Part shown: positions 15,570 through 22,792 of the stretch, one piece after another
How positions within the stretch are numbered: position 1 is the first letter of the stretch
Layout: each line of letters starts with the position of its first letter
Assembly (NCBI GenBank): GCA_945870035.1
Contig: CAMBQQ010000036.1
Coordinates: forward strand, 1-36,070
Source of the DNA: Rhizobium sp. Q54
Lineage (GTDB): Bacteria > Pseudomonadota > Alphaproteobacteria > Rhizobiales > Xanthobacteraceae
DNA length: 36,070 nucleotides
Direction: 5' to 3'
Translations under genes and position numbers: made by a program
The notes under the pieces: generated by a model
The model's database searches: none
What the model saw: only the letters and a program-made list of their open reading frames with translations
Told to the model about the DNA's origin: nothing

Positions 15570-16205
15570 CTATTTTGATTTCGCCGCCAGGCGGGCATCC
15601 GCGATTGCCTTCTTGAAGTTTTCTGCACTGAGGACACCGGGTATTCGAAATCGTCCGACAATGAATGCCGGTGTGCCCTGAAACTCGAATGCCTGGGCTT
15701 GCTCGTGATTGCGCGCGAGAATAGCAACAACCGCCGCGTCATTGGTGGCAAGGTCTTTCTTCGCCCGATCTATGTCCACGCCCGCTGCAGCCAGCGTGCT
15801 GAATACATTCGCCTCCGTCAGCCTGTCCTTCATTGAAATCAGCGCTTCATGCGCCTCGGCATACTTGTTCTGATACTTTACTGCCAGCACGAGCTTTGCG
15901 GCAAGAACCGAAACGTCCCCGAACACCGGCCAATCTTTGAAAATCAAGCGAATGCGGCCATCATCCTTGACGATCTTCGAGATGACAGGATTCACCGTCT
16001 TGCAGTACGGACATCGGTAGTCGAAATATTCAATGATCGTAATGTCTCCCTTTGGATTGCCCAGCACCGGCACGTCGGGATCCTTGAGGATATAGCTTTC
16101 GCTGAGGGCATCAGGGGCAGATTGCGCTTGCACAGGCACCGCCGTTGCAACGGCCGTTGCAAGGAACAGCGCTGCAACAAGCATCAGTTTCTTGAGAGTG
16201 GTCAT
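15570..16205 (-). CDS. Periplasmic DsbA-family thiol oxidoreductase (ScsC/BdbD-like)
   Basis: The 211-residue protein starts with a signal peptide (KKLMLVAALFLATAVATAVPVQA) and then reads as a DsbA-like thioredoxin: YILKDPDVPVLGNPKGDITIIEYFDYRCPYC, with CPYC at residues 65-68. A helical insertion follows, then the cis-Pro loop GTPAFIV. CPYC is found in the ScsC/BdbD/Com1 group. AGGAC precedes the ATG. It follows the ScsB-like gene by eight bases, so the two are probably cotranscribed, with ScsB expected to reduce this partner. Copper tolerance and isomerisation of periplasmic disulfides are the known roles of Scs systems; neither is shown here. GC content is lower than in flanking genes. Confidence 0.9.
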   Translation of the reverse strand: MTTLKKLMLVAALFLATAVATAVPVQAQSAPDALSESYILKDPDVPVLGNPKGDITIIEYFDYRCPYCKTVNPVISKIVKDDGRIRLIFKDWPVFGDVSVLAAKLVLAVKYQNKYAEAHEALISMKDRLTEANVFSTLAAAGVDIDRAKKDLATNDAAVVAILARNHEQAQAFEFQGTPAFIVGRFRIPGVLSAENFKKAIADARLAAKSK

Positions 16206-16213
16206 AGCGTGTC

Positions 16214-18358
16214 CTATTCGGTTTGAGATGTTGAGTGTGAGGCTTTGGCGAAGGCGTTGAGAACGGCTTCCTGGGTGAGAAGCTCCGGAAGAACGATTCC
16301 GGCGGGTGCCTGGGGTCCGAACACCACGTTGAAGGGCAACCCGAAGCGGCCAAACGATTGGAGATAGGCGGCGACAGCCGCATCCGGCTTCGTCCAGTCG
16401 CCTCGCACCGGCGTGACATCTGATTTCAAACGCTCGCGTATCTCGTCACTGTCGATGATCAGAGCTTCGTTGACCTTGCAGGTGACGCGCCACGCGGCGC
16501 CGATATCCACCAGGACGGTCCGCCCGTCCCGGACCATTGCATCGATCCTGGCCGATGCGAGCGGCAACCACCGCACGTCCCCGGCCGCCGCCGCCGCCGC
16601 CGCCGCCGCCGCTGGCGATTGAAGATCGGTGTAGGAAGTAAAGGCGGTGAATCCCGTCAGCAAAAAGATCAGGACGCCAGCTATGGCATGTGCAAAACGT
16701 TGGCGGATGACGGTCGCTATCCAGATGATAAACCCGAGAGCGGCGCCAACCAGAAGCGCTATTTGCGGTCCGCTCACCTGTGCCAGAACGGTCAACAGCC
16801 AGATGGCCGTGGCGGCGATCGCAGCCGCAGCCACCGCCCTCAAGTGGAGCATCCACCTGCCGGGCCGCGGCAACAGACGGCCGACTTGCGGCACGACCGC
16901 GAGAACTAGATAGGGCGACGCCATTCCAATGCCGAGACCTGCAAATATCTGGAAGATTTGCATCGTCCCCTGAGAGAGCGCGAATGCCACCGCGGTCCCG
17001 ACAAATGGCGCCGAGCATGGCGTCGCTAAAAGCGTCATCACGAAGCCATTGAGAAAATGCGCGGCGATCGAGTTCCCACCGGCCGTTTTGCCGAGCGGCC
17101 GGGCCACCGACCAGGGCAACCGGATTTCGAACAATCCAAGCAGGTTTGCAGCAAATGCGGCGAGTATCGCGGCCATTGCGATCAGAAAGAGCGGCTGCTG
17201 GAACTGGATGCCCCAGCCGATCTGCGCGCCGGTAGACTTCAGAACAGCGAGAACCGCGGCGAGCGTCAGAAAAGAGGCAAGCACGCCGCCCGCAGACGCG
17301 ACGAAGCGAATGCGGATCGCTCTTGCATCCTGCGACGTGTTGGAAAGAAGCGAAACCAGTTTCAGCGACAGAACCGGAAAGACGCAAGGCATGAAGTTGA
17401 GGACCAGCCCGCCGAGGAGTGAGAGCGCGATCATTGACCACAACGGAACACGGGCCGCGGAATCTGATGACGCACCGGCCAATGATGTAACGGTCGGCGA
17501 TGTTGACGTGGCACTCTGCGCTGGCGATGCGACGTCCTGTTTAGGCAGCATTGCCTCGACAGAGCGCGCGCCATCCACCAAGGTAATACGAAGCGGCTGA
17601 ACCGGCCGTGAAGCATCGAGTCCCGCCAAAGGCACGGTCACGAAGGACGCACCGCTATAACCCGCTGTGAATTGCGGACGACCGGCAACAATGGTGCCGT
17701 CGCCATCGACGAACAGATCGGGGTTTACCAGTGGCGGATTCGCAACCACGGAAACCCGCAGACGCGCCAATGCCCCTTGGTCCAAACGAACAGATCGAAT
17801 CGCCAGCGATGGCGCCCGTTCGCGAGGAACCTTGCTACGCCACTCGTTGATCGTGACCTGCTTGTCTTCGGCGTGAATGCCCGGATGAATTGTTGCTTTA
17901 AATTCCAGATCGTTGCGGGTGCAGATTTTGGAACAAACAAAGAGGGCAAGCTTCAACGAAACGCGTGCCGGTCTGTTTTTGTCGCGCAGGCGAACATTGA
18001 CCGGAAACAGCACCCGTTCGGTGTAGCCAAAGGTGTCGATACCGGCATCAGTGATCCGCGTCGGCGCGGGCCACTCAATAATCGCCTCCGCGACATTCTC
18101 GGACCCGCTCCAGTCGAATTCGGGCGGCGCGCCTGCATCGCCCGCCGAGCGCCAATAGGTGTGCCAGCCGGGCGCAAGGCGCACGTCAAGGCCGATCCAT
18201 GCGGCGTCCGGCTGTTGCAGATCGGCGCCGGCGTTAAGCAATTCAGCAGTATAGCTGGCTTTGACCGGCGGCACGCTATTCTGCGCGTGGGGCTCGGTTG
18301 CCAAACATAGGACGAGCAGCATCGCGGCAGCGGCTGCTGCGAAGATCCGGCGAGTCAT
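16214..18358 (-). CDS. ScsB/DsbD-like transmembrane thiol-disulfide reductase, C-terminal CxxC altered to RxxC
   Basis: The 714-residue protein has a signal peptide (~1-26) and an N-terminal periplasmic domain with FVCSKICTRNDLEF. An eight-helix CcdA/DsbD membrane domain (~305-585) carries the two redox cysteines in NFMPCVFPVLSLK and TLLATPCSAPFVG. A C-terminal thioredoxin-like domain (~600-710) follows. In that last domain the expected WCVTCK motif reads WRVTCK: residue 624 is Arg (CGC) where TGC would give Cys, one base away. C627 remains. A run of ten Ala (from a CCG repeat at 16585-16611) joins membrane and C-terminal domains. The normal relay passes electrons through both C-terminal cysteines, so function may be impaired or rerouted. 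AAGGGA precedes the ATG. Confidence 0.9.
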   Translation of the reverse strand: MTRRIFAAAAAAMLLVLCLATEPHAQNSVPPVKASYTAELLNAGADLQQPDAAWIGLDVRLAPGWHTYWRSAGDAGAPPEFDWSGSENVAEAIIEWPAPTRITDAGIDTFGYTERVLFPVNVRLRDKNRPARVSLKLALFVCSKICTRNDLEFKATIHPGIHAEDKQVTINEWRSKVPRERAPSLAIRSVRLDQGALARLRVSVVANPPLVNPDLFVDGDGTIVAGRPQFTAGYSGASFVTVPLAGLDASRPVQPLRITLVDGARSVEAMLPKQDVASPAQSATSTSPTVTSLAGASSDSAARVPLWSMIALSLLGGLVLNFMPCVFPVLSLKLVSLLSNTSQDARAIRIRFVASAGGVLASFLTLAAVLAVLKSTGAQIGWGIQFQQPLFLIAMAAILAAFAANLLGLFEIRLPWSVARPLGKTAGGNSIAAHFLNGFVMTLLATPCSAPFVGTAVAFALSQGTMQIFQIFAGLGIGMASPYLVLAVVPQVGRLLPRPGRWMLHLRAVAAAAIAATAIWLLTVLAQVSGPQIALLVGAALGFIIWIATVIRQRFAHAIAGVLIFLLTGFTAFTSYTDLQSPAAAAAAAAAAGDVRWLPLASARIDAMVRDGRTVLVDIGAAWRVTCKVNEALIIDSDEIRERLKSDVTPVRGDWTKPDAAVAAYLQSFGRFGLPFNVVFGPQAPAGIVLPELLTQEAVLNAFAKASHSTSQTE
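16585..16611. repeat. (CCG)9 trinucleotide repeat inside the scsB-like gene
   Basis: Nine uninterrupted CCG units encode most of a ten-Ala run in the linker between the membrane and C-terminal thioredoxin domains. Unit gain or loss would stay in frame and only change linker length. Confidence 0.9.
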
Positions 18359-18580
18359 TTTTCAGTCCCTTGAAGACGGCAGCGCCGAGAGGGCTGCCTT
18401 GCCTGAGGATTGATGCGAAGCTGCCAAACGGCGCGTCTCGAAGGAGACGAGTCTGGCGCGGTGTTCACGCGTGCTCAAAGAGCCGCGCTTCGCGCCGTGC
18501 AATCCGTCTGGGAAGCTTTGCGCCGACAGGTGTGCTGCGTGTCAGCCGCATCCTAAATGCGACGGACCGCAAGCGCGCTA

Positions 18581-18955
18581 TCACACGCTCAGGCAGGGAG
18601 GCCGATAAGGGGAGAAGCCGCCGCATTGCGGCGCCAGCGATGCATCGCCCATGCGCCAGTCAGCATCGCCAGAAGATTGCGGCGCGGGGGAAGCTGCAGC
18701 GTCAGCCGCGGGCAAGCTGATGCCGATGGTCACAACGGAGCAGGCCGAGACCGTGCCGGGCAAAATGGCCTTGCGGCAAGGCTTCGGAACGCTCTTGTCG
18801 TAATTGGCAAATTCACTTTGAACGGAGTTGTTGCCACTGATGAATGCCGCGGCCCGCGCCGGCATCGCAAACGACGCCAAGAGTATCACCACAGCGACAA
18901 AAACCGCGGCAAGGCGTCTAAACGGTGTGCATCCCTGTCTCAAACGCGAATTCAT
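18581..18955 (-). CDS. Small secreted Cys-containing protein of unknown function
   Basis: From ATG 18955 the product has 124 residues. A basic start and hydrophobic segment (RRLAAVFVAVVILLASFAMPARA) form a signal peptide with a probable cleavage after ARA. The mature part has three or four cysteines (PKPCRKAIL, SACSVV, APQCGG, PPCLSV) and no recognised domain. A longer start at 19012 is possible but has no better ribosome site. It sits upstream of the ScsB-like gene in the same direction, 222 bases away, so it may be an extracytoplasmic client or metal-binding partner of the thiol redox pair. That is inference from position and cysteines only. Confidence 0.6.
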   Translation of the reverse strand: MNSRLRQGCTPFRRLAAVFVAVVILLASFAMPARAAAFISGNNSVQSEFANYDKSVPKPCRKAILPGTVSACSVVTIGISLPAADAAASPAPQSSGDADWRMGDASLAPQCGGFSPYRPPCLSV

Positions 18956-19042
18956 GTGATCACTTTGCACGACGGTCAGTGCACCGGTATGCCGCGTCGG
19001 GAACACGAGCAACTGAATTAATCGTGATGCCGAATCGCCCCC

Positions 19043-19531
19043 CTACTCCTCCTTCAACCCATACCCGATCTCGTTCCCCTTGCTGCCATAATACTTGAAC
19101 GGCAAGAACTTCCCGGTCATCCCCAGCCGCACACGGTCGCCTTTCGGGTCCGCCTGACGCGCGATGTCGCAATCGAAGTCGATCGCCGACACGATGCCGT
19201 CGCCGAACTCCTCCTCGATCAGGCATTTCAGCGCCGGGCCGTTGACCAGGATCAGTTCGTACAGCCGGTAGATCAGCGGGTCGGTCGGCGGCATCGGCGT
19301 CGCGGTGCCGCGCATCGGCACCTCGTTGATCATCGCCTGCTCGGCCTTGCTGAGCCCGAACAGCTTGGCCGCTTTTTCTGCCTGCGGCTTGGTCAGCTTG
19401 TGCTGGCCGAGTATGGCGCCGGTGACGAGGATCGGCGACATGCCGCCGATCTCTTCGCAGATGAATTTCCAGGTCCAGCCCTTCTCGCGCTTGATGTCGA
19501 GCAGCTTCTCGGTGAGGTCGGAACGCTTCAT
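19043..19531 (-). CDS. cynS: Cyanate hydratase (cyanase)
   Basis: Cyanase converts cyanate and bicarbonate to two CO2 and ammonia, in the cytoplasm, as a decamer. The 162-residue product aligns end to end with known cyanases. It has an N-terminal HTH-like helical domain (KREKGWTWKFICEEIGG) and the C-terminal catalytic part YRLYELILVNGPALKCLIEE. The catalytic triad R89, E92 and S115 matches the spacing of E. coli R96, E99 and S122. It lies nine bases after the ABC ATPase gene and is the last gene of the leftward cyanate operon. Ammonia release fits the sigma-54 nitrogen-type promoter upstream. Confidence 0.98.
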   Translation of the reverse strand: MKRSDLTEKLLDIKREKGWTWKFICEEIGGMSPILVTGAILGQHKLTKPQAEKAAKLFGLSKAEQAMINEVPMRGTATPMPPTDPLIYRLYELILVNGPALKCLIEEEFGDGIVSAIDFDCDIARQADPKGDRVRLGMTGKFLPFKYYGSKGNEIGYGLKEE

Positions 19532-19540
19532 GGTGGTCTC

Positions 19541-20374
19541 CTATGTGAGGGCGTGTGTGGGGCGCACGACCGGCACGTTGCGCGGGTCGTGGCCTGTGGT
19601 GTTGAAAGCGCGGCTGCGCGACACCAGGAAGTCGACGATGTGGTTGCGCACGCCGTAATAGAGCGGATGCTTGTGGATGTCGGTGCGGGCGCGGTCGCGC
19701 GGCAGCGGGTTGTCGACGATCTCGGCGAGCACGGCGCCGGGGCCGTTGGTCATGAGCACGATCTTGTCGGCGAGATAGATCGCCTCGTCGACGTCATGCG
19801 TGATCATGAACACGGTCTGCCCGGTGCCGGTGCAGATGCGGCGCACCTCGTCCTGCAGCGTGCCGCGGGTCAGCGCGTCGAGCGCGGAGAACGGCTCGTC
19901 CATCAGCATGATCTTCGGCTCGATCGACAGCGCGCGCGCAATGCCGACGCGCTGCTTCATGCCGCCGGAGAGTTCGGCCGGGCGCTTGTGCTCCGAGCCT
20001 GTGAGGCCGACGCGGTCGATGAAAATCTGCGCGTGTGCGTTCACCTGAGCGGTCGACCAGTCGCGGTGGCGCGAGGAGACGGCGTAAGCGACGTTGCCCA
20101 AGACGGTGCGCCACGGCAGCAGCGAGTGGCCCTGGAAGATGACGGCGCGGTCGAGCGAGGGGCCGGAGATTTCCTTGCCGTCGACGATGACGGCGCCCTC
20201 ACTCGGCGCGTCGAGGCCGGCGAGGATGTTCAGCACCGTCGTCTTGCCGCAGCCGGAATGGCCGATGACGCAGACGAAGTCGCCCTGGCTCATCGACAGC
20301 CAAAGATCTTCGAATATCGGCGCATTGGTCCCGTACCGCCGCGCAATACCTTCAATTGAAATAAAGCCGCTCAT
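19541..20374 (-). CDS. cynD: ABC transporter ATPase, NrtD/CynD type (cyanate uptake)
   Basis: The 277-residue ATPase has Walker A GHSGCGKT (~38-45), a Q-loop in [11 protein letters not shown], the signature LSGGMKQR, Walker [13 protein letters not shown] and the switch His (ITHDVDEA). It belongs to the nitrate/sulfonate/taurine group. I start at ATG 20374, whose ATGA overlaps the permease stop; the open frame above it runs through the permease gene and is not coding. The C-terminal 30 residues extend past the nucleotide-binding core ([13 protein letters not shown], as in NrtD). The assignment to cyanate rests on cynS directly downstream. Nitrate or nitrite transport is an alternative. Confidence 0.92.
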   Translation of the reverse strand: MSGFISIEGIARRYGTNAPIFEDLWLSMSQGDFVCVIGHSGCGKTTVLNILAGLDAPSEGAVIVDGKEISGPSLDRAVIFQGHSLLPWRTVLGNVAYAVSSRHRDWSTAQVNAHAQIFIDRVGLTGSEHKRPAELSGGMKQRVGIARALSIEPKIMLMDEPFSALDALTRGTLQDEVRRICTGTGQTVFMITHDVDEAIYLADKIVLMTNGPGAVLAEIVDNPLPRDRARTDIHKHPLYYGVRNHIVDFLVSRSRAFNTTGHDPRNVPVVRPTHALT

Positions 20375-21210
20375 TCGGGGAACGTCACTAAACGTGTCAG
20401 CCTTGCTAGAATCAAATCCAGCACCATCCCGCCAACCCCGATAGCCACAATCGCAACTATCACATTTATTATCGATAAATTGTTCCATTCGTTCCAGACG
20501 AAGTAACCAATACCGGTTCCGCCGACTAACATTTCCGCAGCCACGATCACCAGCCAAGCAATGCCAATGGAGATGCGCATTCCAGTAAGAATAGTCGGCG
20601 CCGCGGCCGGCAGAATGATCGTAAAAGCGCGGCGAAACGTGCCGACTTCCAGCGTCCGTGCGACGTTGAGCCACTCCTTGCGGACCTGGGCGACGCCGAA
20701 GGACGTATTGATCATCGTCGGCCACAGAGAGCCGATGAAGATGACGAAGATCGCCGAGAGGCTAGAATCCTTGATCGTATAGAGCGCCAGCGGCATCCAG
20801 GCCAACGGCGAGATAGGCTTCAGGATTTGGATGTACGGGTCGAGCGCTCTGTTCATCAACGGGGACATCCCGATTAGAAAACCGACCGGCACAGCGACCA
20901 GGACGGCCAGTCCATAGCCGATCAGGACGCGGCCGACCGAATAAGCGATCTGGATACCGATGCCCTTGTCGTTCGGGCCGTTGTCGTAAAACGGATTGCG
21001 CACATGCTCCCAGAGCTTGGCGCCGATTTCGAGCGGCCCCGGCATCGCCGATTTGCCCTGCGTCGCGGTCAGGCCCATGAGCTTGGCGTATTCCGGCGAC
21101 ATTTGCTGCACCGAGCCCGTGCCCCGCGTGGCAGCGTGCCACGCGAGAACGAGAGCCACGAAGATCAGCACCGAGACAAGCGCGGCGCGCCAAGGGAGAG
21201 AAGCGGTCAC
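20371..21210 (-). CDS. cynB: ABC transporter permease, NrtB/CynB type
   Basis: The 279-residue membrane protein starts with GTG at 21210, which shares one base with the TAG of the binding-protein gene. A single N-terminal segment ([15 protein letters not shown]) is followed by a ~60-residue periplasmic loop. The five-helix BPD_transp_1 core follows, with the EAA-type loop seen in [32 protein letters not shown]. The loop [20 protein letters not shown] is typical of NrtB proteins. It should form a homodimer with the adjacent ATPase. Its base composition is slightly AT-richer at the 3' end. Confidence 0.92.
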   Translation of the reverse strand: MTASLPWRAALVSVLIFVALVLAWHAATRGTGSVQQMSPEYAKLMGLTATQGKSAMPGPLEIGAKLWEHVRNPFYDNGPNDKGIGIQIAYSVGRVLIGYGLAVLVAVPVGFLIGMSPLMNRALDPYIQILKPISPLAWMPLALYTIKDSSLSAIFVIFIGSLWPTMINTSFGVAQVRKEWLNVARTLEVGTFRRAFTIILPAAAPTILTGMRISIGIAWLVIVAAEMLVGGTGIGYFVWNEWNNLSIINVIVAIVAIGVGGMVLDLILARLTRLVTFPE

Positions 21211-22592
21211 TAGGCTTCCTTCTTGATCTTGAAGCTCGCCAGATATTCCTCCGGCTTGGCGGGATCGAAGGTCTTGCCCATGACGACGAAAGACTTGGTC
21301 GTCGCCTTCGGCGGCGTCAGCCCGACTTCGGTCATCAGTTTGGCGGTATCGGTGGCGAGGAACACCTCGGATGCGATCTTGTTGTAATCGACATCACCCT
21401 TGATCTGACCCCAGCGCTTCATCTGCGTCATGATCCACACGGCGAAGGACTGCCACGGGAACGGATCGAAATCGACGCGGTTGGGCTGCGTGATGACCTT
21501 GCCGAGACCATCGGCGAATGTGCCGGTCAATATCTGCTCCAGCACCGTCACCGGCTGGTTGATGTAGTTCGCCGGTGCGATCGCTTCGGCAATCTGCTTG
21601 CGGTTCTCCGCCTTGTGCGCAAAGGCGGTGGCGTCGATGATCGACTTCAACAGCGCCGCGTAAGTGTTCGGCGTTGAGGTGACGAACTCCTTCGACGCGG
21701 CAAAGGCGCAGCACGGATGACCGTCCCAGATATCCCTGGACAGGATATGAATGAAGCCGACGCCATCGAACACGGCGCGCTGGTTCATCGGATCGGGGCC
21801 GAGATAGCCGTCGATATTGTCGGCGCGCAGATTGGCGACCATTTCCGGCGGCGGCACCGAACGGATCTGGACGTCCTTGTCCGGATCGATGCCATGCTCA
21901 GCCAGATAATAGCGCAGCAAATAGTTGTGCATCGAGTAGTCGAACGGCACCGCGAACTTGAAGCCTTTCCAGTCCTTCGGATCGCGCCTGTCCTTGTGCT
22001 TCATCGCCAGCGTGATGGCCTGGCCATTGATGTTTTCGACCGCCGGCATCGTGTAGGGAATGGGGTTCGAGCCGACTCCCATGGAAATGGCGATCGGCAT
22101 CGGCGACAGCATGTGTGCGGCGTCGTATTCCTTGTTGATAGTCTTGTCGCGCACTACCGCCCAGCCGGCGGTCTTGATCACATCGACATTGAGGCCGTGC
22201 TTTTCATAAAAGCCCATCGGCTTGGCCATGATAATCGGCGTGGCGCAGGTGATCGGGATAAAGCCGACCTTCAAGTCCTTCTTCTCCGGCGGCCCGCCGG
22301 CAGCGAAGACTTCGGTCGCCAGCTTGAGCGGGAAGAACTGCGACACGGCGGCAAGCGCAGTCGAGGCGCCGACCGATTTGAGGAAGGCGCGGCGGCCGGC
22401 GTCCTGCGGGAAAAGCTGGCGCATCACAGCCGACGCCACGACGCTTTCATAACGCTTGCTGTCACTCTCCGTGACCGCCTGAATTTGCAGGTTAGCGGCG
22501 TCATGGTCGGCCTGACTGGCGTGCCGGCCGCACGCGCAACCGGAATGATTCAATCTGCGCTTGGCGTCGAAGGGATTGTCGAAAGTGGACAT
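21210..22592 (-). CDS. cynA: Cyanate/nitrate-type ABC substrate-binding protein (CynA/NrtA family), Tat signal
   Basis: The 460-residue protein begins at ATG 22592, with GGGAG upstream. Before the mature domain there is a long N-region with CACGRHAS, then a twin-arginine signal (GRRAFLKSVGAST, Arg67-Arg68), so export in folded form via Tat is likely. The mature part (~100-460) is a CmpA/NrtA-like binding protein: LKVGFIPITCATPIIMAKPMGFYEKHGLNV, HMLSPMPIAISMG, and IDGYLGPDPMNQRA. NrtA-type proteins bind nitrate and relatives bind cyanate or bicarbonate; cynS in the operon favours cyanate. It is the first gene behind the sigma-54 promoter. The longer frame to 22799 runs through the promoter and is not coding. 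Confidence 0.93.
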   Translation of the reverse strand: MSTFDNPFDAKRRLNHSGCACGRHASQADHDAANLQIQAVTESDSKRYESVVASAVMRQLFPQDAGRRAFLKSVGASTALAAVSQFFPLKLATEVFAAGGPPEKKDLKVGFIPITCATPIIMAKPMGFYEKHGLNVDVIKTAGWAVVRDKTINKEYDAAHMLSPMPIAISMGVGSNPIPYTMPAVENINGQAITLAMKHKDRRDPKDWKGFKFAVPFDYSMHNYLLRYYLAEHGIDPDKDVQIRSVPPPEMVANLRADNIDGYLGPDPMNQRAVFDGVGFIHILSRDIWDGHPCCAFAASKEFVTSTPNTYAALLKSIIDATAFAHKAENRKQIAEAIAPANYINQPVTVLEQILTGTFADGLGKVITQPNRVDFDPFPWQSFAVWIMTQMKRWGQIKGDVDYNKIASEVFLATDTAKLMTEVGLTPPKATTKSFVVMGKTFDPAKPEEYLASFKIKKEA

Positions 22593-22636
22593 AAGGTCGC
22601 TCCCAAATTTGTCGTCCGCGGCTACAGGGATACAGA

Positions 22637-22651
22637 GCAACCGCCGTGCCA
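22637..22651 (-). promoter_or_regulatory. Sigma-54 (-24/-12) promoter of the cyanate operon
   Basis: On the minus strand the sequence reads TGGCACGGCGGTTGC, a full match to the RpoN consensus TGGCAC-N5-TTGC with the invariant GG and GC dinucleotides 10 bases apart. Transcription should start about 12 bases below 22637, near 22626, leaving a leader of roughly 34 bases before the cynA ATG at 22592. The divergent gene encodes a sigma-54 activator, which strongly supports the call. Confidence 0.9.
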
Positions 22652-22720
22652 AGTCCCCGGGATTTGACCGCGTCATCGTGGCGGCAGCGCAGAAAGGCCG
22701 CCGTTGGCCCACTTTTTGCT

Positions 22721-22753
22721 TACGATATTTCGTAGCCGACGAATTTTCGTAGC
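22721..22753. promoter_or_regulatory. Tandem 17-bp repeats with ACGA-N4-TCGT symmetry, probable enhancer sites
   Basis: TACGATATTTCGTAGCC (22721-22737) and GACGAATTTTCGTAGCT (22738-22754) are adjacent direct repeats agreeing at 13 of 17 positions. Each contains an inverted repeat: TACGA-N4-TCGTA (22721-22734) and ACGA-N4-TCGT (22739-22750). They begin 70 bases upstream of the -24 element and end about 40 bases before the start of the activator gene. That is the expected place for binding of a Fis-type HTH dimer, and it could also give autoregulation. Confidence 0.65.
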
Positions 22754-22792
22754 TGGCGCGACGAACCGGCGTGTTCTGCGAAGGGGTGCCCC

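Noticed and set aside
16446..17441. A 331-codon alternative minus frame inside the ScsB-like gene
   Set aside because: It overlaps the membrane domain with conserved redox cysteines in another frame and has no domain of its own.
21210..22592. Assignment of the cynABD genes as a nitrate transporter
   Set aside because: The family fits nitrate, bicarbonate or cyanate. Cyanase in the same tight operon makes cyanate the better call, although nitrate cannot be excluded.
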